From NCBI GenBank assembly GCA_030147925.1, contig JASBUK010000026.1:1-38750 (forward strand): a stretch of 38,750 nt of DNA. Direction: 5' to 3'. Source of the DNA: Trueperaceae bacterium (GTDB lineage: Bacteria > Deinococcota > Deinococci > Deinococcales > Trueperaceae). Under the pieces are notes generated by a model. It was given only the letters and a program-made list of their open reading frames with translations. It did no database searches and was not told where the DNA came from. This document shows positions 24,863 to 33,492 of this stretch, in pieces. Position 1 is the first letter of the stretch. Each line of letters opens with the position of its first letter. A program made the position numbers and the translations under genes.

Positions 24863-24949
24863 TACTGAGACGCATAATCGTTGACATTGTTTTTAAGCGG
24901 CTTGATATACTTGCAAACATCTAAAGTTTAATAGCAAGCGCGAGGAAAG

Positions 24950-25735
24950 GTGTACTCTGGCGTGCCCCCTCAGCTAGTCGTAACAGATTTAACTCTTTCT
25001 TTTGGCGGCTTAAATGCCCTCAGTAATGTTTCGCTCGAAATTGAGCCCGGCAGTATTACGTCGATTATTGGTCCAAACGGAGCAGGCAAGACCAGTCTGC
25101 TTAACTGCATATCCGGTTTTTATCGCGCTAATAGCGGCAGCATTAAATTTGAAGGTCATGAGCTGGTTGGGGCCAGCCCGCACCAGATTTCCAAGCTGGG
25201 GGTGGCTCGAGCTTTTCAGAACATTGAGCTTTTCTCGGGTCTTTCGGTACTCGATAACCTGATGTTGGCTCGTCACAGCCACCTAAAATATAGCTTTTGG
25301 GAAGCGCTGTTATTTTATGGCCGCAGCCAAAAACAGGAAATAAAAAACCGCGAATACGTCGAGCAAATTATTGATTTTATGGAGCTCGAGCCGGTGCGCA
25401 AGGCGGTAGTCGGCGAGTTGGCCTATGGGGTGCGCAAGCGTGTGGAAATGGCTCGAGCACTTACTTTAGGCCCTCGTTTGCTTTTATTAGATGAGCCCAT
25501 GGCAGGCATGACGCTGGGCGAAAAAGAAGATATCGTGCGCTTTATTCTCGACATCAAAGCGGAGCGGGGCACCACCGTGGTGCTGATTGAACACGACCTA
25601 GGGGTGGTGATGGACATTAGTGATCAGGTCTATGTGCTGGATTTTGGCCAGCGTATTGCCGGTGGCCCACCGGAGTTGGTGGCACAAAATCCGGCGGTGA
25701 TCGAGGCCTATGTCGGCGAGGAGGCGGTGCTTTAA
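24950..25735 (+). CDS. livG: Branched-chain amino-acid-type ABC transporter ATP-binding protein (LivG)
   Basis: This 261-residue ATPase subunit has Walker A GPNGAGKTSLLN, signature LAYGVRKRVEMARAL, Walker B LLLLDEPMAGM and the switch His in VLIEHDLGVV. It sits on the cytoplasmic face and energises uptake with LivF, LivH and LivM. The start is GTG 24950 after AGGAAAGG. It opens an operon and its stop overlaps the acyl-CoA synthetase start in TAATG. The true substrate may be an aliphatic or aromatic acid rather than an amino acid, because of the ligase gene inside the operon. Confidence 0.93.
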   Translation: MYSGVPPQLVVTDLTLSFGGLNALSNVSLEIEPGSITSIIGPNGAGKTSLLNCISGFYRANSGSIKFEGHELVGASPHQISKLGVARAFQNIELFSGLSVLDNLMLARHSHLKYSFWEALLFYGRSQKQEIKNREYVEQIIDFMELEPVRKAVVGELAYGVRKRVEMARALTLGPRLLLLDEPMAGMTLGEKEDIVRFILDIKAERGTTVVLIEHDLGVVMDISDQVYVLDFGQRIAGGPPELVAQNPAVIEAYVGEEAVL

Positions 25736-27693
25736 TGGCGAGCTATCCCGCTAACGCCGAGATGCTTAAACTGACCATGCCGCAGCTACTCCTAAAACGC
25801 GCTGCGGCCACGCCCGAGCAGGTGGCGATGCGTGAAAAGGACTTTGGCATCTGGAACGAACTGAGCTGGCGGGAGGTTGAAACGCAGGTGCGCCGGGCGG
25901 CGCTGGGCCTGCTGAAGCTGGGGGTTGCTCCTGGCGATAAGGTGGCAGTTATTGCCGACAACATCCCACAGTGGCCAATCATGGAGCTGGCCGCTCAGAG
26001 TATTGGCGCAATCAGCATTGGTGTTTACCAGTCCAGTGTGCGCGAAGAGGTGCGCTATTTGCTCGACTACTCCGAAGCCAGCATTATTTTTGCCGAAGAC
26101 GAGGAACAGGCTGATAAAGTCCTGGATTTGCGCGACGGTCTGCCGCTGGTTAAAAAGTTGATTTATGAAGACCCAAGGGGAATGCGTGCTTATCTTGATA
26201 ATGACTGGCTGATGAGCTGGGAGGAACTGCTGGCCTCGGGTGTGCAGTTGCAAGAGCTCGAGCCCCAACTCTTTGAAGAGCACGTAGCCCAGGGCAAGGC
26301 AGATGACATCTGCCACCTAAGCACCACCTCGGGCACTACCGGGCGACCCAAGGCCGCCATGTTAAGCCACCGCAACTACCTGAGCATGGCCTATGCCCTG
26401 CATCAGGTAGACCCGCTTAGTGACAGTGATGATTACGTTTCCTTTTTGCCCTTTGCCTGGATTGTAGAACAGGTTTTTGGTTTGGCCGTGCCACTTATAA
26501 CCGGCATGGTAGTTAATTTCCCCGAGAGCAGCGAAACCGCCATGAAGGACCTAAAGGAAATCGGCCCACACATGATGCTGGGTGCGCCACGCGTTTGGGA
26601 AGGCGTGCAGTCAAGCATTTGGGTCAAGATGGACGAGTCTTATCCTCCCAACCGCTGGGTCTATCGCAAACTCATGGACGTGGGTAAACGCGCGGCGGAT
26701 TACCGCATGCGTGGCAAGCCGATGCCCTGGACACTGGCTCTAAGCTACCGGCTGGCACATTTCGCGCTCTTTAGACCGCTTAAAGATCAATTGGGTTTTC
26801 TGCGCTTAAAAAGAGCCTATACCGGCGGTGCGGCGCTCGGCCCAGACGCTTTTAAGTTTTTTCAGGGCTTGGGCATAAATCTAAAACAGGTTTATGGGCA
26901 GACAGAAACAGCAGGTCTGGCCTACATCCAGCAAGATGGCGATGTCAAGCACGATACCGTGGGTTTGCCTTTGCCGGGGGTTGAGGTAAGGATTTCTGAG
27001 AGCGGTGAAGTACTCACCAGATGCGCTGGCGTTTGCCATGGTTACTACAAACGCCCTGATGACTTTGCCAAAGTTCGTGATGAAGAAGGCTGGTTTTATT
27101 CGGGCGATGCCGGCTATCTCGATGATGATGGCCACTTGGTGATAATTGACCGCGTTAGCGATGTGATGCACACAGGTAGCGGCCACATGTTCAGCCCGCA
27201 GTTTATAGAAAATAAGCTAAAATTCAGCCCCTTTATCAAAGAGGCCGTGGTTTATGGCGACAAGAGACCTTATGTTACGGCCATGGTCAATGTCGATCCG
27301 CTTACGGTAGGCAAATGGGCTGAGGACAAAGGCATCAGCTACACCACCTATGCCGATCTGTCGCAAAACAGCGAAGTTGCCAAGCTGATCTTGAGCGAGG
27401 TCGTCAAGGTAAATGCTGAACTGCAAGACCAGGAGCGCATTAGCCGTTTTGTGCTGCTCTATAAACTGCTCGATGCCGACGACGAAGAACTGACCCGCAC
27501 CGGCAAGGTGCGCCGGGGTTTTATCGCCGAGTGTTATCTGCCGATTTTAGAAGCGCTTTATGACAGCGCCGTAAACGAAGTGAGTATTCGCGCTGAATTT
27601 AAGTATCAGGACGGCCAAACGGTGCAGATAGAAACCGATGTGACGATTTTGCAACCCCAAGCTCAAGACAGCGCCCAGGTGGTGAGCAGATGA
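25735..27693 (+). CDS. AMP-dependent long-chain acyl-CoA synthetase family protein
   Basis: This 652-residue ligase adenylates a carboxylic acid and transfers it to CoA. It carries the phosphate loop TSGTTGRPKAAMLSH (near residue 200), the adenine-binding YTGGAALGPDAF and VYGQTE, the hinge-region YSGDAGYLDDDGHLVIIDR and the catalytic Lys in TRTGKVRR near the C-terminus. The size and the insertion around residues 250-350 fit the long-chain fatty-acyl (FadD15/FACS-like) group. It overlaps livG by one base and livH by 4 bp, so it is translated as part of the transporter operon, which suggests it activates the transported acid as it enters. Confidence 0.92.
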   Translation: MASYPANAEMLKLTMPQLLLKRAAATPEQVAMREKDFGIWNELSWREVETQVRRAALGLLKLGVAPGDKVAVIADNIPQWPIMELAAQSIGAISIGVYQSSVREEVRYLLDYSEASIIFAEDEEQADKVLDLRDGLPLVKKLIYEDPRGMRAYLDNDWLMSWEELLASGVQLQELEPQLFEEHVAQGKADDICHLSTTSGTTGRPKAAMLSHRNYLSMAYALHQVDPLSDSDDYVSFLPFAWIVEQVFGLAVPLITGMVVNFPESSETAMKDLKEIGPHMMLGAPRVWEGVQSSIWVKMDESYPPNRWVYRKLMDVGKRAADYRMRGKPMPWTLALSYRLAHFALFRPLKDQLGFLRLKRAYTGGAALGPDAFKFFQGLGINLKQVYGQTETAGLAYIQQDGDVKHDTVGLPLPGVEVRISESGEVLTRCAGVCHGYYKRPDDFAKVRDEEGWFYSGDAGYLDDDGHLVIIDRVSDVMHTGSGHMFSPQFIENKLKFSPFIKEAVVYGDKRPYVTAMVNVDPLTVGKWAEDKGISYTTYADLSQNSEVAKLILSEVVKVNAELQDQERISRFVLLYKLLDADDEELTRTGKVRRGFIAECYLPILEALYDSAVNEVSIRAEFKYQDGQTVQIETDVTILQPQAQDSAQVVSR

Positions 27694-28583
27694 CCTTCTT
27701 TTTGCAGCTTATCGTTACTGGAGTTGCCGTGGGCAGTATCTATGCTCTGGCTGCTCTGGGCTTTGTGCTTATTTACAAGTCCAGCCGGGTGATTAACTTT
27801 GCCCAGGGCGAACTTATCGCCATCGGCGCTTTTATAACCTATGGTTTGACGGTTTGGGCCGGTCTGAACATCTGGTTGTCGCTGGCCATTGCCATTGGCC
27901 TGATGTATTTGCTGGGTCAGGGCATAGAAAGAGTCTTTTTAAGGCCGATGATTGGCGAGCCTATTATCAGCGTGATTATGGTGACCATCGCTTTAGCCAG
28001 CGTGCTTTCCGGTTTGGTTTATTTCACCCCTTTCGGTACGTTAACGGCGCGGTTTCCGTCCTATTTGCCCGATACGCCACTTCGTTTTGGCGGTATCGTC
28101 TTGCGCTGGGAACACCTAGTCGGTATTTTGCTGACCGTTATTTTTATCAGCGTCTTGCTCTGGTTTTTCACGCGTAGCACCCTGGGCATAGCTATGCGTG
28201 CAGTGGCCGACGATCAGATGGCCAGCTTAAGTGTCGGGGTCAGTATAGAAAAGGTATTTGCTTTAGCCTGGGCTGCTGCTGCTATGAGTGCTACGGCGGC
28301 GGGTTTTGTGGTGGGCAGCCTTTATGGGCTTGAGCTTGCCGGTTTGATTGCTATTGGCCTGCGGGTTTTTCCGGTGGTGATCCTTGGCGGTCTGGATTCA
28401 ATCGCCGGGGCTATTGTGGGGGGCATAACCATCGGCATTTTAGAGCAGCTCGCCTCGGGGTATTTAGATCAGTATGTGCCCGGTGGTGGCACCGGTGAGG
28501 TATTTCCCTTTGTGATCTTGATTGTCTTGCTGCTCTTTAAGCCATACGGCCTTTTTGGCACCAAGGAGATCGAGCGTGTTTAG
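27690..28583 (+). CDS. livH: Branched-chain amino-acid-type ABC transporter permease (LivH)
   Basis: 297-residue inner-membrane subunit with about eight hydrophobic helices. The family start LIVTGVAVGSIYALAALGFVL is followed by VINFAQGELIAIGAF, the coupling region MRAVADDQMASLSVGVSIEKVFALAWAAAA, and GGLDSIAGAIVGGITIGILEQ. Its ATG overlaps the stop of the synthetase gene (ATGA). It pairs with LivM 56 bases downstream. Confidence 0.94.
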   Translation: MTFFLQLIVTGVAVGSIYALAALGFVLIYKSSRVINFAQGELIAIGAFITYGLTVWAGLNIWLSLAIAIGLMYLLGQGIERVFLRPMIGEPIISVIMVTIALASVLSGLVYFTPFGTLTARFPSYLPDTPLRFGGIVLRWEHLVGILLTVIFISVLLWFFTRSTLGIAMRAVADDQMASLSVGVSIEKVFALAWAAAAMSATAAGFVVGSLYGLELAGLIAIGLRVFPVVILGGLDSIAGAIVGGITIGILEQLASGYLDQYVPGGGTGEVFPFVILIVLLLFKPYGLFGTKEIERV

Positions 28584-28639
28584 GCTGTCAAGGATTCACT
28601 CAAGAATTTACCTAAAAGCTAAGTCAGCGCAGGTGTCTT

Positions 28640-29752
28640 ATGGCCGTTAACCGCTGGATTCAATCCGGTAACTACCGGCGCAACTATAAAGAAGACCAGA
28701 CCATCTTTGCCACTTTTAGCGAACAGGCGTCGTTGGTGGTGCTAATCATCCTGCTCTTTTTAGTGCCCTATGCGCCTTTTATGTCACGTTCGCTCTTTCG
28801 GCTTTTTGATCTGGTGCTCATCTATACCGTGGCGGTGATGGGTCTAAATATAGTCACAGGTTTTGCCGGACAGATAAGCATCGGCCACGCAGCCTTTATG
28901 GGTGTGGGCGCTTATGCTGCGGCTACCATCACCCGTGACCTGGCTGTGCCGCTGCTTGGCTTTGCCGATGCCGTGCCCTTTTGGTATGTGCTGCTGTTAT
29001 TGCCTGTTTCCGGTCTTATTGCCGCCACTGCCGGAGCTTTTGTCGGCCTGCCGAGCTTTCGGCTCAAACACCTTTATTTGGCTATCGCCACGTTGGCTTT
29101 TCAGATTATCTTTACCTGGTCGGTGGGGCATACGCCCTGGCTTAAGCAAGGCGGTAGCATCCGAGTGCCGCGGGTGGAATTTTTTGGCGAGATAATTAGG
29201 GGCTCGAGCGCTATCGGGCCGTTTTTCTATTACTTTGGCCTAGTGGTGGTAATTGTGATGGCGCTGGCCTTTAGAAACCTCTTGCGCAGCAAGTTTGGGC
29301 GGGCTTTGGTAGCCGTGCGCGACAATGACCGCGCCGCTGACGCCATGGGTATAAACCCCGGCGCCACCAAGGTCATGGCCTTTGCTATTGGTGGTTTTTA
29401 TGCCGGTGTGGCGGGGGCGCTGCTGGCTTTTTACAATGGCAGCGTTATCGTAGAATCTTTTAGCTTGGCTATTTCCATTGATTTTTTGGCCATGGCAATT
29501 ATCGGCGGTCTGGGTACGCTGGTCGGTTCGCTGATTGGCCCGGTCTTTTTGCAGTTTCTTGACCCCTGGGTCGAACAGCTTGCAGATTTGGTGCAGTGGG
29601 TCATGCCCTCGACCATAGACGTGGGTACGGCCATGCGCCCGAGTGTTTTTGGCATCATCATCGTGCTTTTTCTAATCTTTGAGCCTCGGGGTTTAGCCAA
29701 CTGGTGGCGTCTGCTAAGGCAGTATTTCAAGAGGTGGCCATTCAAATTCTAA
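28640..29752 (+). CDS. livM: Branched-chain amino-acid-type ABC transporter permease (LivM)
   Basis: This 370-residue second permease has the family blocks YTVAVMGLNIVTGFAGQISIGHAAFMGVGAYAAA, the coupling segment VAVRDNDRAADAMGINPGATKVMAFAIGGFYAGVAGAL, GGLGTLVGSLIGPVF and the C-terminal FGIIIVLFLIFEPRGLANWW. It carries a soluble N-terminal stretch of about 30 residues (WIQSGNYRRNYKEDQ) before the first helix. ATG 28640 has only a weak AGG ahead; coupling to livH is likely. Confidence 0.93.
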   Translation: MAVNRWIQSGNYRRNYKEDQTIFATFSEQASLVVLIILLFLVPYAPFMSRSLFRLFDLVLIYTVAVMGLNIVTGFAGQISIGHAAFMGVGAYAAATITRDLAVPLLGFADAVPFWYVLLLLPVSGLIAATAGAFVGLPSFRLKHLYLAIATLAFQIIFTWSVGHTPWLKQGGSIRVPRVEFFGEIIRGSSAIGPFFYYFGLVVVIVMALAFRNLLRSKFGRALVAVRDNDRAADAMGINPGATKVMAFAIGGFYAGVAGALLAFYNGSVIVESFSLAISIDFLAMAIIGGLGTLVGSLIGPVFLQFLDPWVEQLADLVQWVMPSTIDVGTAMRPSVFGIIIVLFLIFEPRGLANWWRLLRQYFKRWPFKF

Positions 29753-29852
29753 TGTGACGGGTTTTTCACTATCTGGCACGTGTGCAAACAAGGAGGTGTC
29801 GTTTTAATAGCGGGTAGTTAAGGAGTAGCAGAACTTTTTGAGGAGGAAAAAG

Positions 29853-31055
29853 ATGAAATTATACATACGACTGTTTTTTAGCCTGGTGGTTTTTGCTCTG
29901 CTGGGCTTAGGCTTGGCCCAGCAGGAAATTGTCTTTGGTTGGTCGGGTGCGGTAACCGGTCCCACCAGTGACGCTGGCCGCTTTGTGCTGCAAGCGATAG
30001 ACGATTATTGCCGCTATGCTAATGAAGAGCAGCTTATTCCGGGCTACACCGTTAATTGCATCACCCGTGACGACCAGTACAACAACGACAATACCCTGCG
30101 CAACTTCGAGGCTTATCTTGATGAGGGCATGGTGGCCTTTATCGGTTATTCAACCGGTGGCACGCTACAACTCAAGGTCAACGCGCTGGAAGAAGAAATT
30201 CCGGTGATAGGCTCGAGCCTGCACATTGGCGTTATCGACCCACCTGATAATGACTTTATGTTCCTGCCTATTTCCAGCTATAGCGAACAAGTATTGGCAC
30301 TGCTGGAGTGGATTGCCGATAACTATCAGGGTGAAGGTGCGCCCAAAGTCGCCATTATTAGCCACCCCAGCGCCTTTGGTCGCGCTCCGGTTGAAGATGC
30401 TCGCAACGCTGCTGAGCTTTTAGGCGTAGAAATTGTAGAAGTTCAGGAAACCGGCGAAGGCCTAGACTATACGGCCATGCTGCAACGCTGGTCCGCCGCC
30501 GGAGTGCAGTACGTCATTGGTCAGAATGTCCAATCACCGATTGCCGCCATGCTTAACGCCGCCCAGGCTTTAGGTCTTAAAGATAGCATGACCTTTATGG
30601 GCGCACACTACACCGGCGGAGAAACGCTGACCAACTTAGCCGGTGATGCCGCCGAGGGTTTCTTGTGGGCAACCAGCTACTATCTGGAAAGCGAAGGCAC
30701 TCCAGGAATGGTCTTGCAGCGCGAGATTGGCGAGCGTTATGGCCGCAGCGAAGAAACCATTACCGACACCAACTACACCACCGGACTGCTGCAAGCGGCA
30801 ATTTATGTCGAGGTTGCCCGGCGGGCCGCTGCCGCAGGAGAGGTGAGCAGTCAGAGCATCTACGAAGCCTTGATGTCCATGAACGGCGTCAACGCCTTTG
30901 ATTCGGGCTTTGGTGTTGGCCCGGTGAGCTTTGGCGAAGGAGATCGCGTCGGCGTTGACGCCATGCGTCTTATTCAGGTACAAGACGGCGAATGGCAGCC
31001 AATCACCGAACCCTATAACTCGCGCACTTTCCCGCAAGTACATCCGCTTAACTAA
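29853..31055 (+). CDS. livK: Branched-chain amino-acid-type ABC transporter substrate-binding protein (LivK)
   Basis: 400-residue periplasmic binding protein with signal peptide MKLYIRLFFSLVVFALLGLG ending LAQ. The mature protein starts QEIVFGWSGAVTGPTSD, the phosphate-loop-like family start. It has the two-lobe Leu/Ile/Val-binding fold with IGYSTGGTLQLKVNALEEEIPVIGSS and KVAIISHPSAFGRAPVEDA. ATG 29853 has AGGAGG eight bases upstream; two further SD-like runs lie at about 29791 and 29820 in the 100-bp leader without ORFs. The ligand may be an organic acid, given the ligase in the operon. Confidence 0.92.
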   Translation: MKLYIRLFFSLVVFALLGLGLAQQEIVFGWSGAVTGPTSDAGRFVLQAIDDYCRYANEEQLIPGYTVNCITRDDQYNNDNTLRNFEAYLDEGMVAFIGYSTGGTLQLKVNALEEEIPVIGSSLHIGVIDPPDNDFMFLPISSYSEQVLALLEWIADNYQGEGAPKVAIISHPSAFGRAPVEDARNAAELLGVEIVEVQETGEGLDYTAMLQRWSAAGVQYVIGQNVQSPIAAMLNAAQALGLKDSMTFMGAHYTGGETLTNLAGDAAEGFLWATSYYLESEGTPGMVLQREIGERYGRSEETITDTNYTTGLLQAAIYVEVARRAAAAGEVSSQSIYEALMSMNGVNAFDSGFGVGPVSFGEGDRVGVDAMRLIQVQDGEWQPITEPYNSRTFPQVHPLN

Positions 31056-31108
31056 ATGATGCGCCGGGGGCATGTTTGCCCCCGGTTACTATTTTGGACT
31101 GATATCTT

Positions 31109-31948
31109 ATGACCGAAGTTGCCACCACAGCCAGCCGACCTCAAGAATTTGGCGAAATTCAGCTCGAAGTCAACAATATCGAAGTGGTCTATCACGATAT
31201 TGTGCAGGTCTTGCGTGGCGTCAGCCTGATGATTCCCAAAGGGAAGATTGTGGCTTTGCTAGGCACCAATGGGGCAGGCAAGACCACCACGCTCCGGGCT
31301 ATTTCGGGCCTGCTAAAACCCGAGAACGGCCAGGTGCGCGAAGGCTATATAAAGTTTGCCGGGCAGATGATTCATCAGCGCTCTGGTCAGGCGATTGTAA
31401 AAGCCGGCATAGTGCAAGTTCCTGAAGGCCGCCGGGTATTTAAGCATTTGACTGTAGAGGAAAATTTGCGGGTGGGTTCTATTACCCGCCGTGACGTGCA
31501 AGCGGTAAGAGAAGACTTGGCGCGAGTTTACGAAATTTTTCCGGCTTTAACAAGACTGCGCCACCGGCAAGCAGGCTATACCAGCGGTGGTGAGCAACAA
31601 ATGGTGGCAATTGGCCGGGCTTTGATGGCCAACCCCAAACTACTCTTGCTAGACGAACCCAGCCTGGGGCTTGCTCCCTTGCTGGTTCGCGATATCTTTG
31701 AGCGGGTCAAGGCCGTTAACAAAGAAGGTACGACCATATTAGTGGTCGAACAAAACGCCAGCATTGCTTTGGGCGTGGCCGACTATGGCTATGTGATGGA
31801 GCAGGGGCGCATAGTGCTTGAAGGCCCGGCAGCCGAGTTAAAAAACAACCCTGACGTAAAAGAATTTTATATGGGCATGACCGAAGGTGGCGGACGCAAA
31901 TCTTTTAAAGAGATTAAGTCCTATAAGCGGCGCAAGCGTTGGATGTGA
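31109..31948 (+). CDS. livF: Branched-chain amino-acid-type ABC transporter ATP-binding protein (LivF)
   Basis: This 279-residue second ATPase subunit has Walker A GTNGAGKTTTL, signature YTSGGEQQMVAIGRAL, Walker B LLLLDEPSLGL and a switch segment reading VVEQNASIAL. It is longer than typical LivF (about 235 residues). Extra residues occur at the N-terminus (about 18) and at the C-terminus, which ends in a basic tail (KSFKEIKSYKRRKRWM). The basic tail could touch membrane lipids or RNA; this is inference. Confidence 0.93.
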   Translation: MTEVATTASRPQEFGEIQLEVNNIEVVYHDIVQVLRGVSLMIPKGKIVALLGTNGAGKTTTLRAISGLLKPENGQVREGYIKFAGQMIHQRSGQAIVKAGIVQVPEGRRVFKHLTVEENLRVGSITRRDVQAVREDLARVYEIFPALTRLRHRQAGYTSGGEQQMVAIGRALMANPKLLLLDEPSLGLAPLLVRDIFERVKAVNKEGTTILVVEQNASIALGVADYGYVMEQGRIVLEGPAAELKNNPDVKEFYMGMTEGGGRKSFKEIKSYKRRKRWM

Positions 31949-32030
31949 AACTACCCGTGCGAGTGTCCCCCTAAGACGGTGAATATCACGTCATTATTCA
32001 AGCAGTTTGGTTTTAAGGAAAGGAGAAAGT

Positions 32031-32483
32031 ATGGCAGACGTAAACATTCAAGTTTCTCAGGACGGTTCCAGGCTCGTTACTAATGACAAGCTCACGCTTT
32101 ATTACTTTATGCCCCAACGCTATGACCCCACCCACGATGGCAAAATTCCCTGGATGGCGGATTTTCCCAGCTATTTGCTGGATTGGATTGAAGACTGGGA
32201 CCCGCTAACGGGTAAAGCCAGGATTCCTTATGGCGGTAAAAACAAATTTGGACTTGACCTGGATGACTTTAAGTACATTACACGCAAGGGTGGGCCAAAA
32301 GCCCAGGAACAGCAAATCATGTTTAGGTACTGGTATTTGTACACCTATAAAGGCGACGGCCCCAACCAGATTAACGGCGAAGTAAACGGCATCTGGCAAA
32401 GGGTTTCCCCAGATTTGATTAGCTTAGCTGACTATCTGGGTGATGAGTCTATGCCTTTAGAGAGCTACGCTAGTGGACCTTAA
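32031..32483 (+). CDS. Hypothetical protein downstream of the Liv-type operon
   Basis: 150 residues that I do not recognise. The gene has a good ribosome-binding site (AAGGAGAAAGT before ATG 32031) and lies on the same strand 82 bases after livF. The protein is soluble, without signal peptide or membrane helix, and rich in Trp, Tyr and Asp (PWMADFPSYLLDWIEDWDPL, then FRYWYLYTYKGDG). Its stop TAA is the first three bases of a 9-bp target duplication made by the adjacent MITE. Before that insertion the gene would have overlapped the next one in TAATG, which suggests it was once translationally coupled to the cyclotransferase gene. Confidence 0.75.
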   Translation: MADVNIQVSQDGSRLVTNDKLTLYYFMPQRYDPTHDGKIPWMADFPSYLLDWIEDWDPLTGKARIPYGGKNKFGLDLDDFKYITRKGGPKAQEQQIMFRYWYLYTYKGDGPNQINGEVNGIWQRVSPDLISLADYLGDESMPLESYASGP

Positions 32484-32489
32484 TGGAAG

Positions 32490-32579
32490 AAGGTGGGCCA
32501 AATTGTGTGTATTGAAACTGTCAAACAGTATCTTTTACGCAGTTTATAAACTGTAATACACAATTTGTGGTACACCGCC
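32490..32579. mobile_element. MITE-like element, copy B (90 bp) with 9-bp target duplication
   Basis: The element is flanked by perfect 9-bp direct repeats TAATGGAAG at 32481-32489 and 32580-32588. Its ends are imperfect inverted repeats: AAGGTGGGCCAAATTGTGTG on the left and, read on the minus strand, GGCGGTGTACCACAAATTGT on the right. The middle has a further palindrome CAGTTTATAAACTG (32540-32553), so the transcript would fold. It has no ORF. Its reverse complement aligns with the copy at 198-284 throughout. A 9-bp duplication and these ends fit a non-autonomous derivative of an IS256-like element; the transposase is not in the window. Confidence 0.8.
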
Positions 32580-32581
32580 TA

Positions 32582-33421
32582 ATGGAAGTATATAGAGCAT
32601 GCAAAGCCCCAAAACTCAGCCCCCATATCCTGAATGAATATGACCGTAAACCCAATCAACTTGCCTGGACCGAGGGCCTACAGTGGCACCAGGGTTATCT
32701 TTATGAAAGCACGGGCTCACCCACAGGCGTCTCAGGCAAGGGAAGCAATGCGCCGGGGCTGTCCATACAATCATTTTTGAACCAGCTCAAACTAGCGGCA
32801 AACGCAGTAACGGTAGAGAAAAGCTTTTCTTTGCCGTTTAAGTACTTTGCCGAGGGTCTGGCCAGAGATAATAACAGGCTCTATCAGCTCACCAAAGATA
32901 GCGCAACGGTGCTTGTTTATGAGCTAGAACCTTTGCAACAACTCCGCAACCTGCCAACATCCACCCAGGGCGTTGCAAGACGCTGGGGCCTTTGCTTTGA
33001 CCAGGACAAGCAAATGTTTTATCTGAGCGATGGAACCGCCACGCTAAAACTGTATACAAAAAGGCAATTTGAGGCTTTTGACTTAGCTGAGCCAGCAGCT
33101 AAACTCCGGGTGAGTTGCAACGGCAAAGCAATTGCCTTTCTTAACGACCTGGAGTTTGCCCGTGGCTACATTTATGCAGCGGTCATGGAAGACGAAAACA
33201 GCAATTGCATTGTAAAAATAGATTCGGCAACTGGCAATGTGGTGGCGCAAATCAATGCGCAAAATTTAAGAAGCAGACAGCAAAATACCAATGCCAAAGA
33301 CCTAAACGGCATTGCCCATTACCGCACTGATCCCGAAGATGGGCAAGATGTCTTTTTTGTCACGGGTAAATTCTGGTCAAAAATTTTTGAGGTTAAGTTT
33401 CTAAACGCTTTTGCCCTATAA
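32582..33421 (+). CDS. Glutaminyl-peptide cyclotransferase-like protein
   Basis: 279 residues of the plant/bacterial glutamine cyclotransferase family, a five-bladed beta-propeller that turns N-terminal Gln into pyroglutamate. Family signatures are LAWTEGLQWHQGYLYESTGSP, SLPFKYFAEGLA, RLYQLTKDS, RWGLCFDQD, YLSDGTATLKLY, LNDLEFARGYIYA, IVKIDSATG, KDLNGIAHY and FFVTGKFWSKIFEV. Known members are usually exported, but no signal peptide is encoded, so it would be cytoplasmic unless the original 5' end was lost. ATG 32582 lies within the right-hand target duplication of the MITE, with no ribosome-binding site. GTG 32567 inside the MITE is the only upstream alternative. Confidence 0.82.
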   Translation: MEVYRACKAPKLSPHILNEYDRKPNQLAWTEGLQWHQGYLYESTGSPTGVSGKGSNAPGLSIQSFLNQLKLAANAVTVEKSFSLPFKYFAEGLARDNNRLYQLTKDSATVLVYELEPLQQLRNLPTSTQGVARRWGLCFDQDKQMFYLSDGTATLKLYTKRQFEAFDLAEPAAKLRVSCNGKAIAFLNDLEFARGYIYAAVMEDENSNCIVKIDSATGNVVAQINAQNLRSRQQNTNAKDLNGIAHYRTDPEDGQDVFFVTGKFWSKIFEVKFLNAFAL

Positions 33422-33457
33422 GAGTTTTGTAAATTAAGCAGTTGTGCTGTATTCACC

Positions 33458-33491
33458 TTCCCCGTGCTGATATAAGTTTCAGCGCGGGGAA
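33458..33491. terminator. Hairpin between convergent genes, probable bidirectional terminator
   Basis: CCCCGTGCTGA and TCAGCGCGGGG pair over 11 bp (one wobble) around an 8-nt loop, extendable by two A-T pairs. It sits between the cyclotransferase stop and the regulator stop. No U-run follows on either strand. Confidence 0.5.
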
Positions 33492-33492
33492 A

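Noticed and set aside
24733-24924. 63-residue ORF crossing repeat R3
   Set aside because: The nearly identical DNA in R2 does not keep the frame, so it is not under coding constraint.
29753-29852. Small ORFs after the extra Shine-Dalgarno-like runs before livK
   Set aside because: No ATG, GTG or TTG at proper spacing opens a frame of more than a few codons there.
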